Shown: positions 1 to 8,200 of the stretch, in pieces | How positions within the stretch are numbered: position 1 is the first letter of the stretch | Layout: each line of letters starts with the position of its first letter | Assembly: GCF_035194505.1 (NCBI RefSeq) | Contig: NZ_CP136573.1 | Location: forward strand, 372,001 to 436,000 | Source: Erythrobacter sp. | GTDB lineage: Bacteria; Pseudomonadota; Alphaproteobacteria; Sphingomonadales; Sphingomonadaceae | DNA length: 64,000 nucleotides | Direction: 5' to 3' | Made by a program: the position numbers and the translations under genes | The notes under the pieces: model-generated | What the model saw: the letters and a program-made list of their open reading frames with translations, nothing else | The model's database searches: none | Told to the model about the DNA's origin: nothing

Positions 1-464
1 AGCAGCACGGCACATCGCTGGCCGCCTGTATCGACAGGCTCGGGGTGCGCCTCGGCCCGCAGGCGGTGACCCGCCCGGTGATGCGCGCCAGCCATATTCC
101 CGAACGCGCGCAAAGCTGGCAGCGGCCGCTTGATCCCCTGCCGCCGGGGCAGGGCAGCCCGGCGCCGGGCACCCGCCCGATCAAGCTGCTTGACCGGGCG
201 GAACCGATCGCGGTGCTCTATGCCTCGCCCGATGGCTATCCGCAGCGCTTCCGCTGGCGCGGGGCGGTGCGCGAGGTGGTGCGGGTGGAAGGGCCGGAGC
301 GGATCGCGCCCGAATGGTGGCGCGAACGCTCAAGCGTGCGGCTGCGCGATTATTACCGGATCGAGGATGCCGCTGGCGGGCGTTACTGGATCTACCGGCA
401 GGGCATTGCAGGCGACGGACGGGGCGGGGTTCCGGACTGGTTTCTGCACGGAATTTTCCCGTAA
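1..464 (+). CDS. imuB: ImuB, Y-family DNA polymerase-like protein of SOS mutagenesis (C-terminal part only)
   Basis: The gene is cut by the window start; the reading frame is open from base 3 to a TAA at 462-464, leaving about 153 C-terminal residues. The visible part starts with a stretch resembling the end of the ImuB polymerase-like region (IDRLGVRLG, then SHIPERA) and ends in the W/R-rich tail domain (DUF6504-like; REWW and DYYRIED-like runs) that closes ImuB proteins. ImuB is a catalytically inactive Y-family homologue that bridges the beta clamp, ImuA and DnaE2 in damage-induced mutagenesis. The catalytic-like domain, the clamp-binding motif and the promoter lie outside the window. A dnaE2 gene occurs 4.8 kb downstream on the same strand. 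I am confident of the family from the tail and the context. Confidence 0.82.
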   Translation, partial: QHGTSLAACIDRLGVRLGPQAVTRPVMRASHIPERAQSWQRPLDPLPPGQGSPAPGTRPIKLLDRAEPIAVLYASPDGYPQRFRWRGAVREVVRVEGPERIAPEWWRERSSVRLRDYYRIEDAAGGRYWIYRQGIAGDGRGGVPDWFLHGIFP

Positions 465-519
465 TCAGAAGGTTAATCCGCTCATCATTTTTTTACCCCT
501 TGATGCAAGATTCGCAGCG

Positions 520-840
520 ATGAACCTCTACACGATCCGCCGCGCCTCGGAGCGTCGTTCGCTCAGCCTGATGGTGAAGAGCCGGGTGAAGTCGCGCGAG
601 GTGTTTGTGGATCTGATCGACATCTCCGAAGGAGGCTGCAAAATCCGCGGCAAGGCCGGATTTGCCGCAATCGGGGACCGGGTGACCATGAAGGTCGCCG
701 GGATCAACGCGCCGCTCGGCACGGTGGCCTGGGTGGATGGTTCCTACGCCGGCGTCGCCTTCGAAGGCGCGATGCACCCGGCGATTCTCGATCATCTGTG
801 CGCTCAGGGCGGCATCCGCCGGGTCGCGTCCGGCCGATAG
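520..840 (+). CDS. PilZ domain protein, putative c-di-GMP receptor
   Basis: A 106-residue protein that is essentially a single PilZ domain. It carries the c-di-GMP binding signature: an RxxxR element near the N-terminus (R8-R12) and DxSxxG at residues 34-39 (DISEGG), followed by beta-strand-rich sequence. PilZ proteins bind cyclic di-GMP and change motility, envelope or regulatory behaviour; the partner cannot be inferred here. I chose the ATG at 520 because the PilZ core begins directly after it; the longer open frame upstream overlaps the imuB end and has no family support. It starts 55 bases after imuB and could be read through from it. Confidence 0.8.
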   Translation: MNLYTIRRASERRSLSLMVKSRVKSREVFVDLIDISEGGCKIRGKAGFAAIGDRVTMKVAGINAPLGTVAWVDGSYAGVAFEGAMHPAILDHLCAQGGIRRVASGR

Positions 841-846
841 TTCCCG

Positions 847-1386
847 CTAGACTGTCTGCGCCGCCCGCCGCAGCAGCCAGGCCGAAGCCAGCCAGCCGCA
901 CATCCACAGCCCGGTGAACACCCAGGTGAAGTGCCCCTGGGATTGCGCGATCACACCCGCCAGCAGCTGCGCCAGCGCCGCAACCACCATCGCCGCAGCC
1001 ATGCCGCGCGCCCGCAATCTGGCCGCCAGCGTCCCGATCAATGCCACCAGCGGCACGAGGTTGAACCACAGGTTGACCGGATTGTTTTCCGATCCGGCGA
1101 TCCCCACGGCGGCATTGGCCCACAGCAAGAGCAGCGACAGGCCCAGTGCAATCGCGGCGCCTGCGCGATAGGCGATGTTCCCGCTGGCCCGCACCGCCAT
1201 TTCAAACGCGAGGCCCACCCCGCCCAGCAGCACTGCGGCAAAGACGAAGTCGGATGCGGTCCAGTTCACCTCGCGGGTGAATTGCATCGCCACGGCCGGC
1301 AAGCCGATCAGCGCGGCGATAGTGCCCCAGCCGATCATGCGCCAGAGGTTGAGAAAGGCGCCTTTGCGCCCGGCTTGTCGGTTCAT
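847..1386 (-). CDS. Small integral membrane protein, unknown function
   Basis: A 179-residue protein with about five hydrophobic segments (roughly residues 17-36, 46-64, 72-90, 100-118 and 130-175) and little soluble sequence. I do not recognise the family. The ATG at 1386 was chosen over an upstream in-frame start because a strong Shine-Dalgarno sequence (AAGGAGGC) lies just before it at 1390-1400. The gene is divergent from the membrane-tethered wHTH regulator that starts 83 bases away. That arrangement makes the regulator a candidate controller of this gene, which is inference. It converges on the PilZ gene with 6 bases between stops. Confidence 0.7.
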   Translation of the reverse strand: MNRQAGRKGAFLNLWRMIGWGTIAALIGLPAVAMQFTREVNWTASDFVFAAVLLGGVGLAFEMAVRASGNIAYRAGAAIALGLSLLLLWANAAVGIAGSENNPVNLWFNLVPLVALIGTLAARLRARGMAAAMVVAALAQLLAGVIAQSQGHFTWVFTGLWMCGWLASAWLLRRAAQTV

Positions 1387-1469
1387 GCTCTTGCCTCCTT
1401 GTTTCAAGGGCTCCATCACTGCCCCAAGCCGTTCTGAGCGGCATGAGAGGATCATGAGTATTTCCTGAA

Positions 1470-2495
1470 ATGAGCAGCGCGAGCCTTCATTTCGGCCCTT
1501 TCCGGCTCGATCCGCCCAATCGCAGGCTGTGGCGCGGCGATGCGGCGGTGGAGCTCAATGCGCGCTATCTCGATGTGCTGATCCTGCTGGTCGAAGCGCA
1601 GGGTGACCTTGTCACCAAGGATCGCTTCATGGACGAGGTGTGGCGCGGCATTCCGGTGACAGACGAGGCGCTGACCCAGGCGATCCGCAGCCTGCGCCGC
1701 GCGCTGGGGGACGATGCCGCACGCCCGGTTTATATCGAGACCGTGCCCAAATATGGCTATCGCTTCGCTGCCAGCCTCGATGGGGAAGTGCAGGATGATG
1801 CGCTGCCGGCGCCGTCCGTCCCGCTCGCCCGGCGCGGTTTCATCCGCACGGTGCTGGCCGGAACGGCAGGCGCTGGATTGGCGGGCGTGGGGATCGGGCT
1901 GGTCTATGGATTTCTGGGTGCGGCAGGCCAGCCCTCTGCCGGCGGGGGCGGCGCGCTTTCGCTGCTTCTGGTGCTGATGCTGGTGACGGTGTTTGCCGCA
2001 GCGGTGGCAGGCCTCGGCATTGCCGCGGGCATTGCGGCGGCGCGCCTGATCCGGCCGCAGGCATGGTACTGGAGCCTTGCCGGAGGCGCGCTCGGCGGAT
2101 TGTTGCTCGGCGGGTTCGGCCATGTGATCGGTGCAGATGCCTTCCGGCTGCTGGTTGGCGGCGATCTCGATCATTTTGCCGGCGCGGGCGAGGGGGTGGT
2201 CATCGGCGCGGCGACTGGCCTTGCCGCCGCTCGTGCTGCGCGCGGGTTTGCGCCGCTTGCGCTTGGCGCCTGGTTGGGGCTGATCGGCGGGGTGGCGGTA
2301 TCGCTGGCAGACGGGCGCATGATGGCCGGCAGTTTTCAGGCGCTGGGCGCTGCCTTTCCCGCCTCTTCAATCGGCGGGGTGTTTGGCGAGAGCGGTCTGG
2401 GGCCAGCCGGTCTGGCGGTGACTGGCGGGATCGAAGGCGCGGCCTTTGTGGCGGCGATGGTGTGGGGGCTGCGGCGCTTCGACAGGTCGGATTAG
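1470..2495 (+). CDS. CadC/ToxR-like membrane-bound winged-helix transcriptional regulator
   Basis: A 341-residue protein. Residues about 6-102 form an OmpR/PhoB-type winged-helix DNA-binding domain, seen in ELNARYLDVLILLV, the recognition-helix region ALTQAIRSLRRALGD and the wing VPKYGYRF. There is no receiver domain. The rest, from about residue 125, is a hydrophobic block of about six glycine/alanine-rich membrane helices. This layout is that of ToxR/CadC-like one-component regulators, which sense a membrane or periplasmic signal and bind DNA from the membrane; here the sensor part is itself multispanning rather than a periplasmic domain. The ligand is unknown. The divergent membrane gene ending at 847 is a likely target. 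Confidence 0.8.
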   Translation: MSSASLHFGPFRLDPPNRRLWRGDAAVELNARYLDVLILLVEAQGDLVTKDRFMDEVWRGIPVTDEALTQAIRSLRRALGDDAARPVYIETVPKYGYRFAASLDGEVQDDALPAPSVPLARRGFIRTVLAGTAGAGLAGVGIGLVYGFLGAAGQPSAGGGGALSLLLVLMLVTVFAAAVAGLGIAAGIAAARLIRPQAWYWSLAGGALGGLLLGGFGHVIGADAFRLLVGGDLDHFAGAGEGVVIGAATGLAAARAARGFAPLALGAWLGLIGGVAVSLADGRMMAGSFQALGAAFPASSIGGVFGESGLGPAGLAVTGGIEGAAFVAAMVWGLRRFDRSD

Positions 2496-2532
2496 CGCGT
2501 TGCAAAGAACGCACTGGCTCGCCCGCGCGTTG

Positions 2533-2547
2533 GAACATATAATGAAC
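2533..2547 (+). promoter_or_regulatory. LexA (SOS) box overlapping a -10 element
   Basis: The sequence GAAC-N7-GAAC on the plus strand is GTTC-N7-GTTC on the other, the alphaproteobacterial LexA operator, with exact half-sites. A perfect TATAAT (2538-2543) lies inside the operator, so LexA binding would block RNA polymerase directly. The predicted start site is about seven bases after TATAAT, at or next to the ATG at 2550, implying a leaderless mRNA. No strong -35 box is seen. It controls the radical SAM, glycosylase and dnaE2 genes that follow. Confidence 0.8.
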
Positions 2548-2549
2548 AA

Positions 2550-3791
2550 ATGTCCGTCCCAACCCTGCGCCAACGCCTCGAAATCCTCGCCGATGCGGCC
2601 AAGTATGATGCTTCTTGCGCGTCATCCGGCACAGCCAAAAAGAACTCGCTGGGCGGTAAAGGCGTGGGCTCGACCGAGGGGATGGGCATCTGCCATGCCT
2701 ATGCGCCGGACGGGCGCTGCATCTCGCTTTTGAAGATCCTGCTGACCAACCACTGCATCTTCGATTGCCACTACTGCATCAACCGCAAGAGCTCGAACGT
2801 GGCGCGCGCGCGCTTCACGCCGCAGGAGGTCGTCGACCTCACGCTCAATTTCTACCGCCGCAATTACATCGAGGGCCTGTTCCTCTCCTCGGGGATCGTG
2901 AAGAGCGCCAATCACACGATGGAGCAGCTGGTCGAGGTCGCGCGAGCCTTGCGCGAGGAGCATGACTTCCGCGGCTATATCCACCTCAAGACCATTCCCG
3001 AGGCGGACGCGGAGATCATCCATCAGGCCGGGCTCTATGCCGACCGGGTCTCGATCAATGTCGAACTGCCGACCAATGCCGGTCTCACCCGCCTCGCGCC
3101 CGACAAGGACGCGGGCCAGATCGAGGGGGCGATTGCGCGCACCAAGGCGCGGATTATCGAGGCGAAGGACGAGCGCAAGCGCTTCCGCCACGCGCCGCGC
3201 TTTGCTCCGGCGGGCCAGTCGACCCAGATGATCGTCGGCGCGGACGATGCCAATGACACGGCGATCATCGGCAAGGCGAGCCGGCTCTATGACAGCTTCG
3301 GCCTGAGGCGCGTCTATTACAGCGCCTTCTCGCCGATCCCCGATGCCTCGGCCGTGCTGCCGCTGAAGCGCCCGCCGCTGCTGCGCGAGCACCGGTTGTA
3401 CCAGTCCGACTGGCTGATGCGCTTCTACGGCTTTGCCCCGCAGGAGGTGGCGGATGCGGCCGGGGCGGACGGCAACCTGCCGCTCGATATCGACCCCAAG
3501 CTCGCCTGGGCGCTGAAATTCCGCGAAAGCTTTCCGGTCGATGTGAACCGCGCGCCCAAGGAGCTGCTGCTGCGGGTGCCGGGGCTGGGGACGAAGGCGG
3601 TGGCGCGCATCCTTGCCGTGCGGCGCCACCGCAGCCTGCGGCTCGATGATGTGGCGCGATTGACCGCCTCGCTTGCCAAGGTGCGGCCCTTCATCTGCAC
3701 CGTGGACTGGCGCCCGACGCTGCTGACCGACCGGGCTGATCTGCGCGAGTTCGTTGCGCCCAGACCTGAGCAGCTGGAGCTGTTCGGATGA
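2550..3791 (+). CDS. Radical SAM protein linked to uracil-DNA glycosylase (putative DNA modification/repair)
   Basis: A 413-residue radical SAM enzyme of the family always found next to a UDG-family protein (TIGR03916-like). The [4Fe-4S] cluster motif CxxxCxxC is C69-C73-C76, and the family's N-terminal stretch with AKYDASCASSG is present. A C-terminal helix-hairpin-helix segment around residues 330-365 (NRAPKELLLRVPGLG) suggests DNA binding. The reaction is not known to me; a role in DNA base repair or modification is inferred from the partner genes. It is the first gene of an SOS-controlled operon, and its stop overlaps the next start as ATGA (3788-3791), so translation is probably coupled. 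No Shine-Dalgarno sequence precedes the start, which agrees with a leaderless transcript. Confidence 0.88.
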   Translation: MSVPTLRQRLEILADAAKYDASCASSGTAKKNSLGGKGVGSTEGMGICHAYAPDGRCISLLKILLTNHCIFDCHYCINRKSSNVARARFTPQEVVDLTLNFYRRNYIEGLFLSSGIVKSANHTMEQLVEVARALREEHDFRGYIHLKTIPEADAEIIHQAGLYADRVSINVELPTNAGLTRLAPDKDAGQIEGAIARTKARIIEAKDERKRFRHAPRFAPAGQSTQMIVGADDANDTAIIGKASRLYDSFGLRRVYYSAFSPIPDASAVLPLKRPPLLREHRLYQSDWLMRFYGFAPQEVADAAGADGNLPLDIDPKLAWALKFRESFPVDVNRAPKELLLRVPGLGTKAVARILAVRRHRSLRLDDVARLTASLAKVRPFICTVDWRPTLLTDRADLREFVAPRPEQLELFG

Positions 3792-5266
3792 CCAGCATGC
3801 AGCACGTCTCGTTCGGCGCGCATTACGCGGTCCACCTGCCCGCACCCGATGATTTCGCGTTCTGGCGCGAACGGGCGCGGGGGCTGGTGCAGTGCGATAT
3901 TCCGCCTGACCGGGTGAGCTGGATCGAACCGGGCGGAACGGGCGATCTGTTCGCGTCCGATGGGCCATCTCGTGGCGAGAAGCGCCTGCCCGTGCCGCCC
4001 GCCGATGCGCGTGCAGTGCGCGCCAGCCAGCGCTTTCTCGCCATCGCCCGCAGCGCTGCGCTCCATTCCGATCCGGCCCGCTTCGGCCTGCTCTACCACG
4101 TGCTGTGGCGCTTGCAGCGATGCCCACGCCTGATGGAGGACAAGGCCGACAGCCAAGTGCGCCGGCTTGAGGAACTCGCCAAATCGGTGCGCCGCGATGC
4201 GCACAAGATGCATGCCTTCGTGCGCTTCCGCGAGGTCGCAGAGGAGGACGGCACGCCCCATTTCGTCGCCTGGTTCGAGCCCGATCACCACATCCTGCGC
4301 GCCGAGGCTGGGTTCTTCATGCGCCGCTTTGCCAATATGCGCTGGTCGATCCTGACCCCGCGCGGCACCATCCACTGGGACGGCATCACGATGCGTGAAG
4401 GCCCGCCCGCACGGCCCGAGGATGCGCCTTCGGGCGATGCTTGCGAGGACCTGTGGCGCTCCTACTATGCTTCGATCTTCAATCCGGCGCGCCTCAAGGT
4501 CGGCGCGATGCTGTCGGAGATGCCCAAGAAATACTGGAAGAACCTGCCCGAGGCCGCGCTGATCCCGCAGCTGATCGCAGGGGCTCAGGCGCGCGAGGCG
4601 GCGATGGTGGCGGCAGGGGCGCGGGCCGAGCGGGCGCGTCCCGCAAGCCTTGCCGAGGTGGCGCAAGGGATCGCTGCCTGTCGCGACTGCGCGATTGCCG
4701 AATGCGCCACCCGCGCCGTGGCGGGCGAGGGGCCATCGCAGGCCCAAGGATTTTCAGGGCTGATGATCGTGGGCGAGCAGCCGGGCGATCAGGAGGACAT
4801 CGCGGGCCGGCCTTTCGTTGGTCCCGCAGGGCAATTGCTCGATCAGCACCTCAAAGCCGCCGGGATTCTCCGCAGCGCCGCCTATGTCACCAATGCGGTC
4901 AAGCACTTCAAGTTTGTGGCCAAGGGCAAACATCGCCTGCACCAGTCCCCTACGCCCAAGGAGATCGACACCTGCCGCTGGTGGCTGGAAGCCGAGCGTG
5001 CTCTGGTGCGCCCGCGCATCGTGCTGGCACTGGGAGCGAGCGCGGCGCGCGGATTGCTCGGCCGCACGCTCAGCGTCAATCAGGCGCGGGGCCGCGCGAC
5101 CCTGCTCGATGACGGGGCCGAGCTGTGGGTGACGGTGCACCCTTCCTACCTGCTGCGGTTGGACGGAGAGGCGCGGGCCGCGCAGGAGGCCCGCTTTGCC
5201 GCCGATCTTGCGGCGGTGCGGGCGCGGTTGGAGGGGCCGGATGCCCGACGCGCCGCTCACGCCTGA
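3788..5266 (+). CDS. DUF4130 - UdgX-type uracil-DNA glycosylase fusion protein
   Basis: A 492-residue two-domain protein. Residues 1 to about 255 match the DUF4130 'probable DNA metabolism protein' domain (TIGR03915-like). From about residue 285 comes a uracil-DNA glycosylase superfamily domain. Motif 1 is GEQPGDQED starting at G329, with the downstream PFVGPAGQLLD. Cysteines in CRDCAIAEC and in EIDTC are candidate Fe-S ligands. A basic loop KHRLHQSP ends at H385, aligning with the KRRIH loop of UdgX, whose last histidine forms a covalent adduct with uracil in Mycobacterium smegmatis. The histidine is conserved here, so trapping chemistry is plausible but inferred. The gene is coupled to the radical SAM gene (ATGA) and overlaps the dnaE2 start by 26 bases. 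Confidence 0.87.
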   Translation: MTSMQHVSFGAHYAVHLPAPDDFAFWRERARGLVQCDIPPDRVSWIEPGGTGDLFASDGPSRGEKRLPVPPADARAVRASQRFLAIARSAALHSDPARFGLLYHVLWRLQRCPRLMEDKADSQVRRLEELAKSVRRDAHKMHAFVRFREVAEEDGTPHFVAWFEPDHHILRAEAGFFMRRFANMRWSILTPRGTIHWDGITMREGPPARPEDAPSGDACEDLWRSYYASIFNPARLKVGAMLSEMPKKYWKNLPEAALIPQLIAGAQAREAAMVAAGARAERARPASLAEVAQGIAACRDCAIAECATRAVAGEGPSQAQGFSGLMIVGEQPGDQEDIAGRPFVGPAGQLLDQHLKAAGILRSAAYVTNAVKHFKFVAKGKHRLHQSPTPKEIDTCRWWLEAERALVRPRIVLALGASAARGLLGRTLSVNQARGRATLLDDGAELWVTVHPSYLLRLDGEARAAQEARFAADLAAVRARLEGPDARRAAHA

Positions 5267-8200
5267 CAAGCGCAGGCTCGATATCGATCCCGAGCGTGTC
5301 GCGCCGCCGCCGCGCGCGGCGTTTGTCGAACTCGGGCTGGTAAGCTGTTTCAGCTTCCTGCGCGGGGCCTCGGATGCGGTCGATCTGGTGCTCGCCGCGC
5401 ATATGGTGGGCTATGACGCGATTGGGATTGCCGACGTCAATTCCATGGCCGGCGTGGTGCGCATTCACACCGAGGCGAAGACATTGAAGCTGCGCCCGGT
5501 GATCGGCTGTCGGATCGAGACGGTGGAGGGCCTCGCCTTTCTCGCCTATCCCGAGGACCGCGCCGCCTATGGCCGCCTCACCCGCATGATCAGCGCCGGA
5601 CGGATGCAGACGCTGGCCGGAGAATGGCAGGACAAGGGCGTGTGCGAGATCGACCTCGCGCTGCTGGCTGAGCATTCGGAAGGCGTGCAACTGATCCTGC
5701 TGCCGCCCGATGATCTGGAGGCGCGTTTCACCATTCGGGTGCCGAGCAACATTATCCCTTTCCGGCGGCCCGGGCTTGATCCGGAACCGCTTGCGGGCAG
5801 CGATCTCGGCCTGCACCGGGATGACGAGCGGGCACTGGCCTTCGCAGACCTTCTCCCCCACCTCGTGCGCCAGCTGCCCACGCTCCTTCACATCGCCGCG
5901 AGCTACCTTTATCGCGGGGACGATATCGCCCGGATCGAGCGATTGGACTCGCTGGCCTGCGCCCATGGCCTGACGCTGCTGGCGACCAACGACGTCCACT
6001 ACCACGCCCCCGAGCGCCGTGCGCTTCAGGACGTGATGACCGCGATCCGGCACAAGACCACCGTGGCGAAGGCCGGGCACCTGCTCCACCCCAATGCCGA
6101 GCGGCACCTCAAGTCGCCCGCCGAGATGCAGCGCCTCTTCGCGCGCTGGCCCCACGCGATTGCCGCCGCGCGCGAAGTAGCAGACCGGTGCAATTTCAGC
6201 CTCGATGAATTGCGCTATGAATACCCTGAGGAAATCTACCCCGACGGCCAGACCCCGCAGGCCTTCCTTGAAAGCGAGGTCTGGGCAGGTGCTGCGCGGC
6301 GCTATCCTTCCGGCGTGCCGGATAGCGTACGCGCCACGCTGGAGCGCGAGCTGGCGCTGATCGCCAAGCTCGATCTTGCGCGCTACTTCCTCACCATCAA
6401 GGATATCGTCGATTTCGCGCGCGGACAGGAGCCGCCGATCCTGTGTCAGGGGCGCGGGAGCGCGGCGAACTCGGCGGTGTGCTATGTGCTCGGCATCACC
6501 AGCGTCGACCCGGCCAAGCACCAGCTGCTGTTCGACCGCTTCATCTCCGAGGAGCGCAAGGAGCCGCCCGATATCGACGTCGATTTCGAGCACGAGCGGC
6601 GCGAGGAGGTGATCCAGTATATCTACGCCAGATATGGCCGCCAGCGCGCCGGACTGTGCGCCACCGTGATCCACTATCGCCCGCGCATGGCGATCCGCGA
6701 GGTCGGCAAGGCGATGGGACTATCAGAGGACGTCACATCCGCGCTCGCGCGCACCGTGTGGGGCGGGTGGGGGCGCGAGATCAACGAGAAGCACGCCGCC
6801 GAAACCGGTCTCGACATCACCGATCCGCATCTGCGGCGGGTTTTGAAACTCACCGAGCAGATGATTGGAATGCCGCGCCATTTGGGCCAGCATGTCGGCG
6901 GCTTCATCCTCACCCAAAGCCCGCTCAGCGAGACCGTGCCGATCGGTAATGGTGCGATGCCGGAGCGCTCCTTTATCGAGTGGGACAAGGACGATATCGA
7001 GGCCTTGGGCATTCTCAAGGTCGACGTGCTCGCGCTGGGGATGCTGACCTGCATCCGCAAATGCCTCGATCTGCTGGAGGCGCATCACGGCCGCGCGCTG
7101 ACTCTCGCCAGCGTCCCGCGCGAGGATCCTGAGACCTATGCGATGCTGCGCAAGGGCGATTCGCTCGGGGTGTTTCAGGTGGAAAGCCGGGCGCAGATGA
7201 ACATGCTCCCGAGGTTACGGCCTCGGGAATTCTACGATCTCGTCATCCAGGTTGCCATCGTGCGCCCCGGGCCGATCCAGGGCGACATGGTGCACCCCTA
7301 TCTCAAGCGCCGCCGGGGCGCTGAGCCCGTGCAGATCCCCGCGCCCGCGCCCGAGCACGGCCCTCCGGACGAGCTCACCAGCATCCTCGGCCGCACGCTG
7401 GGCGTGCCGATCTTTCAGGAACAGGCGATGAAGATCGCATTGGATGCCGCGAAGTTCTCCAGCCTTGAAGCCAACCGGTTGCGCAAGGCGATGGCGACCT
7501 TCCGCAGCCGCGGGATGGTGGATGAATTGCAGGACATGATGGTCGAGCGGATGGTCGCGCGCGGCTATGATCGCGACTTCGCGCAGCGCTGTTTCAACCA
7601 GATCCGGGGCTTCGGCGAATATGGCTTTCCCGAGAGCCACGCGGCGAGCTTTGCCCAGCTCGTCTATGTCTCGAGTTGGCTCAAGTGCCATTACCCCGCG
7701 GCCTTCGCCTGCGCCCTGCTCAATTCGCAGCCGATGGGCTTCTATGCGCCCGCGCAGATCGTGCGCGATGCGGCCGAGCACGGGGTGCGGGTTCTGCCCG
7801 TGGATGTGAACCATTCGGACTGGGACTGCACGCTCGAGAACGGGGCGCTGCGGCTCGGCCTCAGGCAGATCGACGGGTTGCCCGAGCATGTCGCCGCCAT
7901 GCTGGTGGCGGAGCGCGAGGGGCAGGGGGAATACCGCGATATTGCCGCGCTGCGCAGGCGGGCGGGGCTTTCACCGGCCCATATCGAGCGGCTTGCCAGC
8001 GCCGATGCCTTCACGTCGCTGGGCGTCTCGCGCAGGCAGGCCCTGTGGGACGCGCGGAGCCTTGTGGCCGCTCCCGATCTCCCGCTGTTCCGCGCCATGG
8101 GCGTGCGCGAGGAGGGGGCGGAGCGGGCGCAGATGCAGCTTCCCGCCATGCCGCTGTCCGAGGAGGTGGTGGCCGATTACCAGACCACCCGCCTCAGTCT

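Noticed and set aside
2622..4127. A 501-codon minus-strand frame opposite the radical SAM and UDG genes
   Set aside because: Antisense to two recognised genes. The translation is low in hydrophobic residues and matches no domain.
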